Shown here in pieces: positions 24,087-54,668 of a DNA stretch of 64,000 nt. Every line of letters starts with the position of its first letter. The stretch's first letter is position 1. This DNA comes from Rhynchonema sp. JSB1_4 (lineage: Eukaryota; Nematoda; Chromadorea; Monhysterida; Xyalidae). Position numbers and translations under genes: made by a program. Under the pieces are notes generated by a model. It made no database searches, was not told the origin of the DNA, and saw only the letters and a list, made by a program, of their open reading frames with translations. Location: positions 1-64,000 of the forward strand of contig JASAMV010007936.1 in the NCBI GenBank assembly GCA_030248065.1, given 5' to 3'.

Positions 24087-26286
24087 TAGAACTAGAACTT
24101 GGATAGAGACGGGTGATGAATACGGAGGAATAATTCACCAGCGCTCAAGTCAGACCTGTGACTGCTTTTGACTTTGAACAACCGATCCCTGGTGACCGAA
24201 CCGTTGTGCTTGATAACCGATGTCGCGCGCGAGGAGGCGCGTGTTTTCGATGCTGAATCTTCCTGAAATCGAAAAAATTGTTGAAACAAACGTTCTTATC
24301 AAACCGAAAACTTGAAAAATTAAATTCAAATTACCTCCAACAACTGCAATTCAAGCATTAGCAATGCGACAGTTAGTGCTCGATACAGACGCTGTTTAGC
24401 CAAATCATTGGACTCCCATGGTAGAGGCACGATGGTCTTTTTCATTTTTTATGAAAATAAAATGCTACATCTCGTTTTCCTGAACATAATGCAGAAAAAT
24501 GTTAAAGCGACCAGTAGCAGCAACAAAGAATTGCGCACAATAGCAAAGAGCGCGCGCCACAGACACAAAGTTGTTGGAAGTCGGACTAAAATATTTTGCG
24601 CATGACAAAAAGTCCCCCAGAGGCGCACCGCACCATGTCACATGAAGGCAAGAGACACCATAAATTAGACTTGCCTCTTTCTATTGCTTTCCCATATTTC
24701 ATAGGAGTGGTAAGCTATTGGGCGCCCTTTGTACGCATTCTGGTCAGACGTTGGACCATTTCAGTTGTAGAATGCTCTGCACAACAAGGGTACCAAATAG
24801 CCACCCTCTAAGCTTGTATGGTTCATAGTGGTCCACTTTATTTTCCGACAGCGACTGGTTTATACCGGAGCTCCAGTTTTGTCTTGCATGTCTACTAAAC
24901 TTCCTTCCGCTCAAATGTGCGACTTTTGATGTATGGAAACAACACAAGCAAATTTATTAGCAGCGCCAGTGCTTTTTTGCGCGTGAGTGGTTTAGTACAA
25001 ACGTGACCAGATTTGTGTCGTTGTTTGCTGGATGCGTGGGTTTGTGTTCTTCATAGTGCTTCATTAGAAGGAAAGCTTACAATGTTCGTGGGCGTTCCAG
25101 CTTCTTGCCCCAGATTAGAACACGGTACTTTATTAAACGACGTTACATTGATTTGATATTTATGAAACATAAAAAACTGATGAATAATGATAAAAAGGAT
25201 AATTTACAAATAACACTGCAGTATAAAATTTCCACCTCAATTTGGATCATTCTGTAACATATAAATATCTGCTTCATATTTTCGGTACTCACGCATATAA
25301 TTTGGATAAAAACATCTATACTTTGTAGCAATGCTGCATCAAGCGTAGAACACAAACATGATGGTAGAAAATATTTATCTAAAAGTGGAAAAAAGTTGTT
25401 GGAAACCGAACAAATAGATATAGGTACTCAATTTGTAGAACATTGATCGAAACATATTTTTCGATTCTCACAAATGGTACTGTACTGAAGGCACTGTTGG
25501 TTCGCATACATAATGTGGAAAAATTACACAATGATTTTAATTTGCAAACAAAAAAAACAGAAAAAACACTGAACACGAAACACAGCGAATACTCTGATGT
25601 TGAAAAACTGGGCAGTTGGCAGGTTACGGAAAGAACAGTACGGTATTGACAGTATTCTCGCAATACAATTCTAATCAGGAGCAATGAAAAATACGAAAAA
25701 AATAGCGCGAAGCACGGCTTGAAATTTTGTAGCTGAAATTATACAAGTGATCATAGAACCAATGACAAAATAATTATGAAAATAATAATAAGTAATAAAT
25801 CGCCTTCATTCTAAAATATCATATTTTTCGCGTGTTGCATAGAATGGAACGGAGCTAAAACGAACAGAAATGACAAATTGAAAATACAACGATGTTCCTA
25901 CACATAGATGTAGATGTAAAAGTTCTACGAAAAGATGTAAATAACAATTTGCAACAAATGCACAAAAAAAGTTCCGGTATATAAACTGAATTCTTGAAAA
26001 AGTTCGAAACATAAAATAAGACGTTGTGAAAGAAAATCACCAAAAGTTTGGTTTTATGGCAAGCAGAGATATGACGGGGTAAAATGTGCTGCATGTGAAA
26101 TACATTATAGCGAATTATGCAACAACAATCTTCTCACATCACAACCAAATTTTGTGTTGTGCGCTGACAAATAAATATACGAACACGCGCGTTTACTCAA
26201 CACAAAGTGAAAAGTATGCTTTGTACAATTATTCAACATAAAAATGGAAGAAATCTTAGATTTTTGAACAATTATTCCTTCAACAA
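24087..26286. other. AT-rich spacer between convergent genes
   Basis: No recognisable gene lies here. The 25.1-26.4 kb part is strongly A/T-rich with A-runs. It separates the 3' ends of tincar and FAS; the last few hundred bases should be FAS 3' UTR. Confidence 0.45.
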
Positions 26287-26287
26287 A

Positions 26288-26302
26288 TTTATTTAATTTA
26301 TT
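26288..26302 (-). promoter_or_regulatory. FAS polyadenylation signals
   Basis: Two AATAAA hexamers on the minus strand (complements at 26,288-26,293 and 26,297-26,302) lie about 105-115 bases past the FAS stop codon. Confidence 0.6.
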
Positions 26303-26403
26303 GCTTCACTCCGCTCAGAAAAAATAGCAAAAAAGAGAGTAAACAAAAAAGAGACAGTAAAAAAAAAGATACTGCAACAAAACCATATTCCACCCATGCA
26401 CTA

Positions 26404-44447
<18,044 letters not shown>

Positions 44448-44741
44448 CTACAATGCGTTTCTCTCATTTGCATTTTCGTTTCTCTTTTATTTCACTTGCT
44501 CGATAACGTAACGTTTCAACAAAGTGGATTTTGTCATGAAGCTAGGATGAAAACCTATTGTCGGGAGATACAGAAACTGCAGCTGATAATAATAATAAAA
44601 GCGATCGTATCCAACGTTTGAAACATCACAACGAACTCTGGGGAGCTTGGGATAGTCAACCATGTAAAGTACTCAAACGCACGAAACATGATCTTATCTA
44701 CATTTGTTGGTTACAAATGAAACATCAGCAAGTCAGCCAAC

Positions 44742-44999
44742 CGGATGGTCAGTATGTGGATCGCTACGAGTTTCGCCATTTGGTGGTAGCAGACTTGAGT
44801 CAGGGCTGGGTGTACTTGAGTCGGTTGTATTGGCTGAGCTGTCAGATCGACTCCATGCGGACACGGGTGCGTTCGTAGGGGGGCGTCGATGTCTACCCCC
44901 TTGCTGAGGGGCCGCAACCTGCGCGAGCAACGAGGGTCCATCCAACTGACCACGTGTGCCAGCACTATCGTCATCTCGGTCATAGTCCTTGGACGGCAT
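44742..44999 (-). CDS. FASN: Candidate first coding exon of FAS (S/P/D-rich leader)
   Basis: An ATG at 44,999 opens 86 codons of hydrophilic sequence (MPSKDYDRDDDSAGTRG at the start, TTDSSTPSPDSSLLPP near the end), closing at donor CCG|GTTGGC in phase 0. The exon opening the KS domain can begin in phase 0 after TTGTAG at 44,448. In-frame sequence there runs back only to that acceptor and the one internal ATG is at 44,399. Either FAS has an unusual leader of about 100 residues or translation begins at 44,399 (MPWWRAGERED). The polypyrimidine tract before TTGTAG is poor, so I am unsure. The intron start carries the GTTGGCTGA...TGATGTTTCAT motif seen elsewhere in the gene. Confidence 0.45.
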
Positions 45000-45000
45000 T

Positions 45001-45883
45001 GCTGTACACGCCACTCTGATGGCCGATATCGATTATCGATTGGTTGTCGATTGATTTGATTGATGATCAGATTTGTGAACTCATAGAATTTGTGTGGTGA
45101 TGTCGGCAACCACGGCCGTATTGTATGCACGTTAGGTGTCCAGCTGGGTGAGGCTTCGCAGAATACGACCCGAAATTAAAATAAAATTACAGTATTTGTT
45201 TCGATGACTCTGCTCAAAACCGCTGGTCGAAGCGTCTGAAAGCATGATGTTTTACATTGTGAACTTGGGTCCAGCTGACAGCTTTTGCACCGCTATACGT
45301 TGCAACACATTGTGATCATAAAAATTTTGACGATATGTGGGCTTCTGACGTATGGTATGACAGGTCCTGAACCAAGCATGAAACAGTACACATACTGTAT
45401 GTAGGTATAGGTATAGTAAGCAAGACATCATGCAATATTCTCCATGATTGCGTTTGTACATGATGAGTTCGGTTCATGTACTACATAGGTTAAGCAGAAC
45501 CCGTAGCCTAAGCCTAATCATCAAGCGAATTATCAAGCCTAGTCTAAGCATAAGCCTAGTCTAGGCTCAAACTTGTATTATATGTATGTACACATGCGTA
45601 GCTACTGCGGGCGAGCTTTACTTATGTATGTAGTACCAGTGGTTCGAATCAAATCTAGTCACCCACTTGATTACCTGTCCTCTTGATGTGTGCTTCCGAT
45701 AGATACACAACTAAATATGTCTTTGGTTAAACAAGTTTTGAAAAAATTTCCGCAGCCGAAAGCAACGCACATACATATACTGTACCACGGGCACTTATTA
45801 TCGTCAAGGAAACATTCTGGAATATTCTGTGCGTCACTTTTATGCAAAGGACAAATACACAAAATTTTGTTTTAGGAAGTTAA
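45001..45883. other. FAS upstream region
   Basis: Should contain the FAS promoter and 5' UTR, but no distinctive promoter motif is evident. A degenerate AAGCCTA repeat lies at about 45,487-45,570. The large TTAA-flanked element begins at its far end. Confidence 0.4.
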
Positions 45884-46913
45884 AGGGCTCGGGACACAAC
45901 CGAAGGAAGGGCAGCAGAGCGCAGTGTTATACATCGTTGGAAAGCACTGTGACAGCATATATCACACACAAATGTTAAGCTCTTTAGAGAATCGCTATCT
46001 CTTGGTAGAGCGACTTTTCGTTCCAGAAAAAAGTGAATTTTTTCACAACTTGAAACGACCGGTGCAGAAACCCCAAATGAGTTGAAAGTCAAGTAACACG
46101 TGGATAGGAATGCAACATCTTCTGGATAACTTATCATGAAAACTTCAGTCGCTCAAAGCATTGCTTCACTCGGTGAGGGTGCGAAATGATCCAAAAATCA
46201 GCCACATTTTTCGAAAACACAAGTTTGTCTCTAAATTTTGAGGCCGCGCTTTATGTTGCAGAAATGAAAATGCAATAGAAAAATAGAGCATTTTCGAAAG
46301 TACCAGAAAATAAGGTTTTTAAATTTGGAAACACTTAGATAGCGGCGTGACAGGCCGAAAAAGACCTAAAAATTGCCCCTAAACTGCATAGTTGCATTCA
46401 TTGACGGAAATGTGATGTAAATAAGCCACGTATTGCATTGCATTGGAAACGAGAAAGTCAGATAAACGCACAGTCCAACAATCTAGACGAGTTTCAAGAC
46501 TTCAAACTCCATGGTCCGGCTGCTGCAGCCATGCCAGTCTGAATAAGATACTTGGCTATAAGTTGTTACTGTTTAAGATTATTGCACATTTGATAGCACC
46601 AAACGATGTAGCTTCAACGTAGCTATCGAAAGATATATAACATGCCCATACCATCACTTACTATGGACAAGAAACGGTCAAAATTCCGGAATCGCACACG
46701 GTGACGTGACGGTTCATTCCAAAATCGTCAAAAAAGCAATTTTTTAGCCTCTGCCCTTAAGCGTAATAATTTATTGGGGCTTGTTATATATCGTTCGAAA
46801 GCTACTCCCGAGACACATTGTTTGGTGCTGTCACATTTACAATAGCTGTTGACAATAAGCATTTATAGCTGAATATCATATTCAGGTTGGTATGGCTGCC
46901 CCGAGAGATCTAT

Positions 46914-47486
46914 ACAAGAAAGAAAAATGCCCCAAGGGGCATAAAAGAAATATGGTTCCCTGGCTGACTGGCATAAAAGAACGATACTAGCTTGCACCAC
47001 TTTGCTGATGTTTCATTAGGCACTGGAATAAACGTAAGTGTGTTCTGAGCTGTTTGATACCGAAACAGTAGACATTGAACCATATTCCCGGCGCGTGCTG
47101 TCTTGCCACCAGAGACACAGGGCACGGAGATATTGAAAGATTGCAATATTCTCTTTATTTCTCTCCTTGTTGAACCATCGTAGCCGCAGCGCAGCCGAAG
47201 ACTGCACAGTTACCGTCGTGAGGTTGAAAAGAAGAAACAGTTGCCTAAATATGTGGGTTTGCACGAAAGTTTCGATATCGGCTGGGTGTTGATTCAAAAG
47301 AGTTCGCGCCGGGAATATGGTTCAATGTCTACTGTTTCGGTATCAAACAGCTCAGAACACACTTACGTTTATTCCAGTGCCTAATGAAACATCAGCAAAG
47401 TGGTGCAAGCTAGTATCGTTCTTTTATGCCAGTCAGCCAGGGAACCATATTTCTTTTATGCCCCTTGGGGCATTTTTCTTTCTTGT
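46914..47486. mobile_element. Nested foldback with identical 182-bp arms
   Basis: Arms 46,914-47,095 and 47,305-47,486 start ACAAGAAAGAAAAATGCCCC and look identical by eye over the full length, around a 209-base spacer. Both arms contain TTTGCTGATGTTTCATTAGG, the word found at intron starts in FAS. Arm identity points to recent origin or gene conversion, in contrast to the diverged arms of the host element. Confidence 0.8.
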
Positions 47487-48324
47487 GTCGTTCTTTTATA
47501 TCGCGCAAGCGCCAAACAGAGAACCCGGGATAAATCAGCCACAGAAAGTTTTCAGTTCCGGCAAGCAATGGTTCTAACTAAGAAAATGTCGACCATCAGA
47601 CTTTTCTCAAGTAATCAACGCACATGAGCGCAATGAGGTGTGGGGGTTAGTTTAAGGATGCTGTACTTTTTGGCAGGATATATGAGTCGGTGGTTATCGT
47701 GACATAAGGCCAATTTTGTGTTTCGATTTCACTATGGGTTCTAACAATGGAAACACGCTTGTGTCTGCGTCTTCACCCACCACTGAAACAAAACCAACGC
47801 AGTGCCCCACGCGCATGTCCATGCTTTTGAGGAACATGGTAACTTGTCAAGTTATTTTTTTTTAAATTACCGCCAGGTATGTATTTGACACCCTAGGTAC
47901 CATCATTTATAGCGCACTGATTGCGCATCGTCTCAGAGAATGGCACTTGTTGGTTTAGTACCAGAACTTCCATGCAACCTGTCCCTTCAGCTTCAGCAAC
48001 GAAATAAGTGTCAAACATCAGTCTCCAGATTGCTTTGGTGTTGGCCGCTGCATCTGATCTTGGATTCAATGTTACGTAAAAGCTACTATTTAACTTTCCC
48101 ACGAAAGTCAAATTATACATGCGGAAAAAGCTTCGAATGTTAGAGAGCAACAGCAATTTTAATTAACAAGTTGATATCTTGTGGGTATTTTATCATGAAT
48201 GACATCACAGCGCATAAACTGCGAACCGCACCTGTGCTTAATAATTAGTCTCAAATAAAAACACGAAAAAAACTGAAAAATGTTACCCAGAATTCATTAA
48301 TAGTTGGTAAGATAAAACAAAGTT

Positions 48325-48410
48325 AGCTGCGCGCGTGAATGTTTGAACCCGCGGCCTTTCATCTTCAGTGCTGCGCGTTATACCGCTCGGACATCGCTTC
48401 GCCAATCTCC
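48325..48410 (-). other. tRNA-like module (degenerate)
   Basis: On the minus strand TGTCCGAGCGG (48,383-48,393) fits box A and GGGTTCAAACA (48,340-48,350) fits box B, at tRNA-like spacing. Stems do not form a full cloverleaf, so this is a pseudogene or SINE head within the TTAA element. Confidence 0.45.
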
Positions 48411-48469
48411 TTCACAAGCTTTACTATATATGTAACTACGCGTGCATTGCTGCATTGCCTGTTGTGCTG

Positions 48470-48540
48470 GCTGCCTGTGTGTGTGTGTGTGCTGGCTGCC
48501 TGCCTGTGTGTGTGTGCTGGCTGGCTGGCTGTGTGTTGTG
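48470..48540. repeat. TG/CTGGC microsatellite
   Basis: Interleaved (TG)n and GCTGGCTG units on the plus strand; simple sequence. Confidence 0.75.
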
Positions 48541-48719
48541 GGTAATACATTGTGCGCTTTATCAATCAGGCAACTGCGTAGCGTGCACTAATGCATTGTT
48601 GTGTGTGTCTGAGCGTCCATTATGGCTCTTTTTGAGCTGAAAAACATTTAACCATTTGGAATTAATATATGTTTGACGCAACAACGATTAAAAACACATA
48701 TAACCGCTGATTTTGGCTT

Positions 48720-49020
48720 TAGAACCATACTTTCTGTACAAAAAGTCATGGTCTGGAACCGTTCATACTAAAAGTTACGAACTCGGCGATAGCACCACCG
48801 TATTTCTCGAGTGCGAAAACCACATAAACAACTTTAATAGTTCTGGTAACCCACCTTTTCGGCGAAATTTTACTTCGGGAAGCACACTTTACATACAAAA
48901 AGTCGTGGTCATGGTCTGGAACCGGTCTCAGTCGTGGAGTTACGAAGTCAGCGATAGCACCATCGTGTTTCTCGTGTGCGAAAACCCTATATGCGATATT
49001 AACATTTCTGGTGTTCAGTA
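48720..49020 (+). repeat. Two-copy tandem duplication (~157 bp)
   Basis: CAAAAAGTC...GGTCTGGAACCG, GTTACGAA-TC-GCGATAGCACC and GTGCGAAAACC recur in order about 157 bases apart. The copies have diverged. It lies within the TTAA element and shows no coding signal. Confidence 0.65.
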
Positions 49021-49919
49021 ACGTCTGGGCCCTGACTACTCTTTTGTGGAAAAAAAAAGGGAAAGAACGTTTTTACAAAAATTTCAACTGTATCTTGCCC
49101 GCGATCGCGCGAGTGGGCACGCAGCGGAATGAAATTTTGTGTGGACCTAGAAGTCCACGCCGTACAAGTTGTGTGCAAGTTTGGGCTTCTCAAGTTAAGT
49201 CTTGTGAAAATGGCGTGAGTTTAAATTTTTCAACTCACGCAATATAAGGAATCAACCATATGTCGCTTAGCATTACCATGCTAGCTCCGAGACCTTGGGG
49301 TCTTCGGACCGTGATAGGTTGTTAAACCAGACGTTTCTCTCAATTTTTTGTTTCGAATCCGATACAATCTGTGGCCTTTATGCGTCACAATTCTGGCGAT
49401 GAATGTAACCACCTTATTTAGCGGCTATTTAATGGATTTTTAGGCCTGTCGCTGAGCTAACCGTGAGTTAAAAAATTTAAAAACCTTATTTTCTGGTACT
49501 TTCGACGATGCTCTATTTCCCCATTGCATTCTTATTTCCGCAGCGCTAAGCGCGACCTCAAAATTTAGGGACAAACTTGTGTTATCGAAAAATATGGCCG
49601 ATTTTTGGAACGTTTCGCACCCTCACCGTGTGAAGCAATGGTTTGAGCAACTGAAGTTGTGATGGTAAGTTATTCCGAAGCTGTTGTAATCCTATCCACG
49701 GGTTACTTGACCTTCAATTCATTTGGGGTTTCTGCACCGGTCGTTCCAATTTGTGCAAAAATTCAGTTTTTTCTGGAACGGAAAGTCCCTCTACCAAGAG
49801 ATAGCGAATCTCCAAGGAGCTTAAAATTTGTGCGTGCCATAGGCTGTCGGAATGCTTTCCAACGGTATGTAACAATATGTCCTGCTACTCTTCTTTCGGT
49901 TATGTCCCGAGCCCTTTAA

Positions 49920-52900
49920 CAAGATCACGCATTCTGAAAACAATTTATCAGCTTTGCAGGAAATCTTTTTTAACCGAAATTAAATTGAAAAAGTATAAAT
50001 CGTTACATCAAAAACATGCAACTGGAACTGACTATTGTTGGGCAGCTACAGTCACCTACATATTTTCCACGGTGATTCCTTATTAATTCATTTGTTCGTT
50101 TTAATTTGAATGTCAAATTTGGTTCGGGAAAGCCCGCAGCTGAAACTGGTTTATCTGAGCACAAGTATATGTAGGGAACCACGTGAGGACAAGAAAAAAT
50201 GGTGTGCATCGCAAAGAAAGCGAAAAGCATAAAAGCACAGATAGAGTACTGTATATGCGTACACACCTACCCCACCCCCACAAATAATAAAGATGCGCAC
50301 GAATAAAAATACATATGGTATATCTCAATTTAGAAGCTCAATTACCTATACGTGCGTTGCGTCTGTGTTATTGTGCGCGCGCGACGCGCGAAAAAATAAC
50401 GTCATTCCCGCGCGTGAGTGCGCGCGTTTGGACAATTTCTAAAAAATGGGTCTGGTTGGTTCTACACAGATGTAACCATGTAACAGGCACTATATTCTGC
50501 GACACAATAGGTCGGCGCTTATTGTGCACCCATGTACCTAAATTTCTATGAATGCAGCACACATACGACACAGTTACTCTGCATTTAAAAAATGAAAGTC
50601 ACTCAAATATGTCATTTTTTGTGTGATACACAACAATCAAGGGCCCACGGAGTCGAGGTGTGAGCGCGTTTTTTAAGTCATTTAGGGGGAGGAGGCCTTG
50701 TGTTGTGACACACGTTTCATAACAAGGCAGATGACATAACCACCGGTGAGCTATTTTTTTAAACAGATTTGGCCTGAACTTTCAGCTGCAGTGCATTGTG
50801 TTGCACAAATAACTGTGCAGGGGTCATAAATTGCAAAAACTAAAAAAATTTAACTTTGGAATTGGTCCCGGTCCTTTGACAATTTCGTCGTCGATTTTGT
50901 TGCATATGAACTGAACATTACATATACCTGTGCACGTACCCGTTGATGCGTACCTATTAATGTGTACCTGTCAGCAGATACAAGTTAAACCTGTCAAAAC
51001 ATTTTTTCACCAGCATCGATATATCCGATACATACATATAGTCAGTCAGCCATCTCACGATAACGCTAGATTTCAATCGTTAATTTGACGTCGATCTTAC
51101 TACATGAGAGTCGACGATTTGATTGAAGTAAAGTCGGACCAAAGTCTGTTCCAATTTGGACTGTTTTTCCATGTTTCCTACATTCGGACAATTCTTGTGG
51201 AACAGATGTTACACTGAAAATCAACAGATCGGAAAAAAATGACCCAAACTTTCGTATCAGGATTTTCAATCTGTTGTTATGTAACTAGTGTTAAATTGGC
51301 CGCTTTTTGTAACGTTACGTTTGGCACAATTAAGAATACAGGTGTACATCTTAAAGCGATAAATTTTAGGTTTTGTACACGACAAAACAGTTTACATCTC
51401 CACACCATCATAGGAGGAGTTTGACACTTTCCAACAAAATTCCTGGAGCTTGCAAAATTAGGCAAAAAAGTAAAATCAAAACTGAATGCCGAAACACTAC
51501 GGTATTGATATAATAAAAGCGTTGCACAAAAAGGTGTAGAACCAATGCAGGCTGGGCAGCCACTGTTCACGCACACCAAACCACATCAAACTTCAAGAAA
51601 AGCAAGTCGACACAACAAAAACAAATACAGTAATATTTATTTGCCGATGGATGTATTGTACGAAAATCGAAATTTTACGCACTTCTACAAGACCTGGAAC
51701 TGTGGATATCAATAAATCATTGCGAGATCAATCAATGCTGCGAGACCAGGTACGAGGCAGCACACACACAATCAAGCAAAGGTGCTGGAAGTCGAGACAG
51801 AGCCTGTTGAAACAATCAGGCCTTTTCGTGACAATAAATATCGCGAATCCGCCATATGTAGGAAATAAACACGGTGGAATGCAATGCAATGTGAGTATTG
51901 GTATACATCTGGGTGAACAAGTCACTCTATGCTGTTGCGAACAGGAAAAACGCTTGTGCATGAATAGTCGAAATTCAATAGCAGTGCGTGTTTTCTCAAA
52001 TTTTAGTTACGCGCCGTGTTCGAAATAAGACTCTGCGATTGATTTATCCACACACAATGTCCACCAAGAAGGGCTCGCATCTCGCTATAGCGAAATAGCA
52101 CACCAAAAAGTTTAAGTTCAGGTCCTAGATTCAAAATAAAATGAAGAACTGGTACGGAGCGCAAGAAGAATGGCCCCCAAACATCTGTGTTTCCTGATCA
52201 CGAAAGTAGCAGACAAGCGCTTGGTGAACACTCAGGATTATTCAGTGTCAAAATAGGTGAATGGGTGAAGAGGCGGGGGATAGGCACAGTACCAAGAAAT
52301 CAAGTGCGTATTTTAAAGTATAGGGCTGTATACATTCACATGCTTTCGAACAATGACGACGAGTGCGTCTTTTTTAGCTTTGAAGAAACTTTATGCACAT
52401 AAAATATAGGTGCATTGGTCAGGGGGAAATTATGAAAGTTGTCCAAGGAGTTCCTTTATTGATTTTGAGACTACTATTTCGATGCATAATAAAGACCTCA
52501 ATTTTCGTGACATTTGATAATGTTTGTGAAGTGTCACTCACGGAGGTGAAGATGCCTGACTTGCGTGCAAGTGCGTGGAACAAATCCATGTGAACTTCTG
52601 CGCAAGGTTCCTTAAATCAGGGTCGGAATAAGAACTAAGTTCTCTCCCAGATACATTACAAATTTAACATTATTCAAGAATATGAGGGATTCACAAAAGA
52701 CGGAGACATCCGACAATTTATGAAATACATAATGCGTGAAACTGAAATCAAAATGTGAACGTTAGTACCTAATGCAGGTAGGCCTATCGTTCGTGCATAA
52801 ATTCGCGTGACGAAAACCATAAAACTTGGCATAAATAGCAAACAAGTTCTCAGAAAAAAATGGACCAAACCAGAAATGTATTTGATGAATGATTAATATC

Positions 52901-52970
52901 GTTAGCGAGTATTCCACACAACTTTCGCTGCACATTGATTGATATCAATATTTACCCTAGAGGTGTCGCA
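49920..52970. other. Gene-poor AT-rich spacer
   Basis: No recognisable gene or RNA. Open frames up to 125 codons lack known motifs. Confidence 0.45.
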
Positions 52971-54296
52971 GTAGTGACATTGGCAGATATATATGAGACT
53001 TTGTCTGAGGAACCGGTACAAAAAATGACCGAGTCAAAAATTTTTGAGTTTTTGTGTGAAATATGGTTGTTGTGGGCCAGTTATATCGCAGTTCAAATTT
53101 TAGCCCAAACTAAGTCTCAGCCCCTGAGATATGACCCGTTAAAGTTCTGACTTTTGGGCTCCAGTACGAGGGCGGGCTGATTTTGAAGATTGTGCCATAT
53201 CTTTTTGATGCCTAGCCCGTTGACCTTAATTTTTGTACACGAGTTATATGGTCATATAGGAAGGCAGGATTGATAGTTTGACGGTGATGTGACGCTTGAT
53301 TGCAGAAATATGAAACAAAAATAAAATCTGATTGGCGGAATTTTTAGTGTTGTCTTCAACCCCATGCCAATTTCGTGGGACCGTGAATGGTGAACAGTGA
53401 GCCATGTGATGTGTTTGGCGACTGTTTATGCTACAATAATCTATGTACCGAGTCGATGAATTCACCCTTAAATTTTTTACAAAACACACAAAACTCAGTT
53501 GTGCTCTTGTTGCATACGCGCCGCTGTGCCAGTGCACGCTGTCTGCTCAGATACAGCCTTTGCAGGGCTGCTTATTTGTCACGAGAAACTATAAAGTAAG
53601 TTAATATAAAGAGCTAGGGCTCGATGAAATTCATTATATATCACTGGGTAATCATGAACTGCAGTTAAAAAGGCAAGCGGCAATTTTTCGGCCCCCATGT
53701 TATCAACGACAGAAAACTTGGTGATCGGGTGGAATCTGCTTGTTCACGTGAGTCCTTTTTTAAACGTTGTTTTGAAATCTAAAGTCCTAAATTTTTATAT
53801 AAATCAACGGTTAATAAACGCGGTTCACGCATGTAAAAGTTAAACTTTTGATGTGAAACATACACGTGAGCAAACAACCAGGAAAGTACAAGCTACATGT
53901 ACAACCCGCCTGGTGAACAGCTTTGTTACTCGTTTTTTACTCATTAGGGATGCTTTTGTCGGTTCGCAACGAACGAGAATACCTCCACGTTAAGCCCCGA
54001 ATAAAGCCATTGAGGTCTCCAAGTGGAAAATTCAAAAAGCTTTTGGCTAGCAGTAACTTGACAAGAATCGTTCAAGTTAGTTGGCCAATTATCACTATAT
54101 CGTACTTTTCTGCTTTCTTACCACGTTTAGATATTAAAATCTTCGTAATCATGTTCAAACTACAGCCCCAAAGTGTCCCTACTAACAGCGCTGAAAGAAA
54201 CAGTTTTCCGCTAGCCACCGAGAGTTTCAACTTAAAGCCCTGGGGTCACTAGTTGATTTTTTTGTCGGTGGGCCATTTTCCACCAATTTCCACTTA

Positions 54297-54540
54297 AGGC
54301 GCGCGTATACTCGTTCCGCGGAACAGGAAGAACGAGTGGAGGAACGAACGTTTCTGGTAACTGCGAAATTCTTGACCGACGGGTCAACAACAACAACAGC
54401 TTTAGTTGGTCGCTAGGCGCATCCACAACGAATTTGATGACTAGAATTTGACGATACGGCTGAAGTTCACTTCAGTTGGCAGAAGCGATCGTTCCTCTAC
54501 CCGTTCTTTCTGTTCCGGGGAATGAGTATGCGCGCAGCCT
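54297..54540. mobile_element. Short MITE with AGGC-TATACTC ends
   Basis: AGGCGCGCGTATACTCGTTCC at the left pairs with GGAATGAGTATGCGCGCAGCCT at the right; arms run about 70 bases through GGAACAG-AAGAACG-GT-GAGGAACG. Flanks are TTA and AAA, an imperfect match. Ends resemble those of the two TAA-flanked elements. Confidence 0.55.
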
Positions 54541-54668
54541 AAAGATGACTGGGTTGCCTTGAGGACTGCATTGAAGCAAAAGATACCAATGTCAGACGGC
54601 AAGGTGCTTTGAGGGCACGCCTTTGCGCAAGACCAGTGACACGTTGATGTTTCGGCCCGTAGCGCCTT
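54535..54668 (+). repeat. Dispersed repeat, second copy
   Basis: Matches 9,030-9,115 directly (CTTTGAGGGCACGCCTTTGC; TGTTTCGGCCCGTA) and 9,165-9,235 in inverted orientation. Confidence 0.6.

Larger units (their letters stand above)
45884..49915. mobile_element. 4-kb TTAA-flanked element with giant TIRs
   Basis: Ends AGGGCTCGGGACA and complement are flanked by TTAA (45,880-45,883; 49,916-49,919). The arms stay recognisably inverted for at least 600 bases. They include a block in which both arms encode similar peptides (LTFNSFGVSAPVV; FFLERKV) only because they are inverted copies. TTAA is the target of piggyBac and Kolobok; the AGGG start is unlike the CCC ends of piggyBac, so I lean weakly to Kolobok-like. 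No transposase frame was recognised. Inside lie a perfect foldback, a tRNA-like module and a tandem duplication. Confidence 0.75.

Noticed and set aside
45880..46137. Similar 85-codon frames at 45,880-46,137 (-) and 49,659-49,919 (+), looking like a gene family
   Set aside because: They are the two inverted arms of one transposable element; the protein similarity follows from the DNA.
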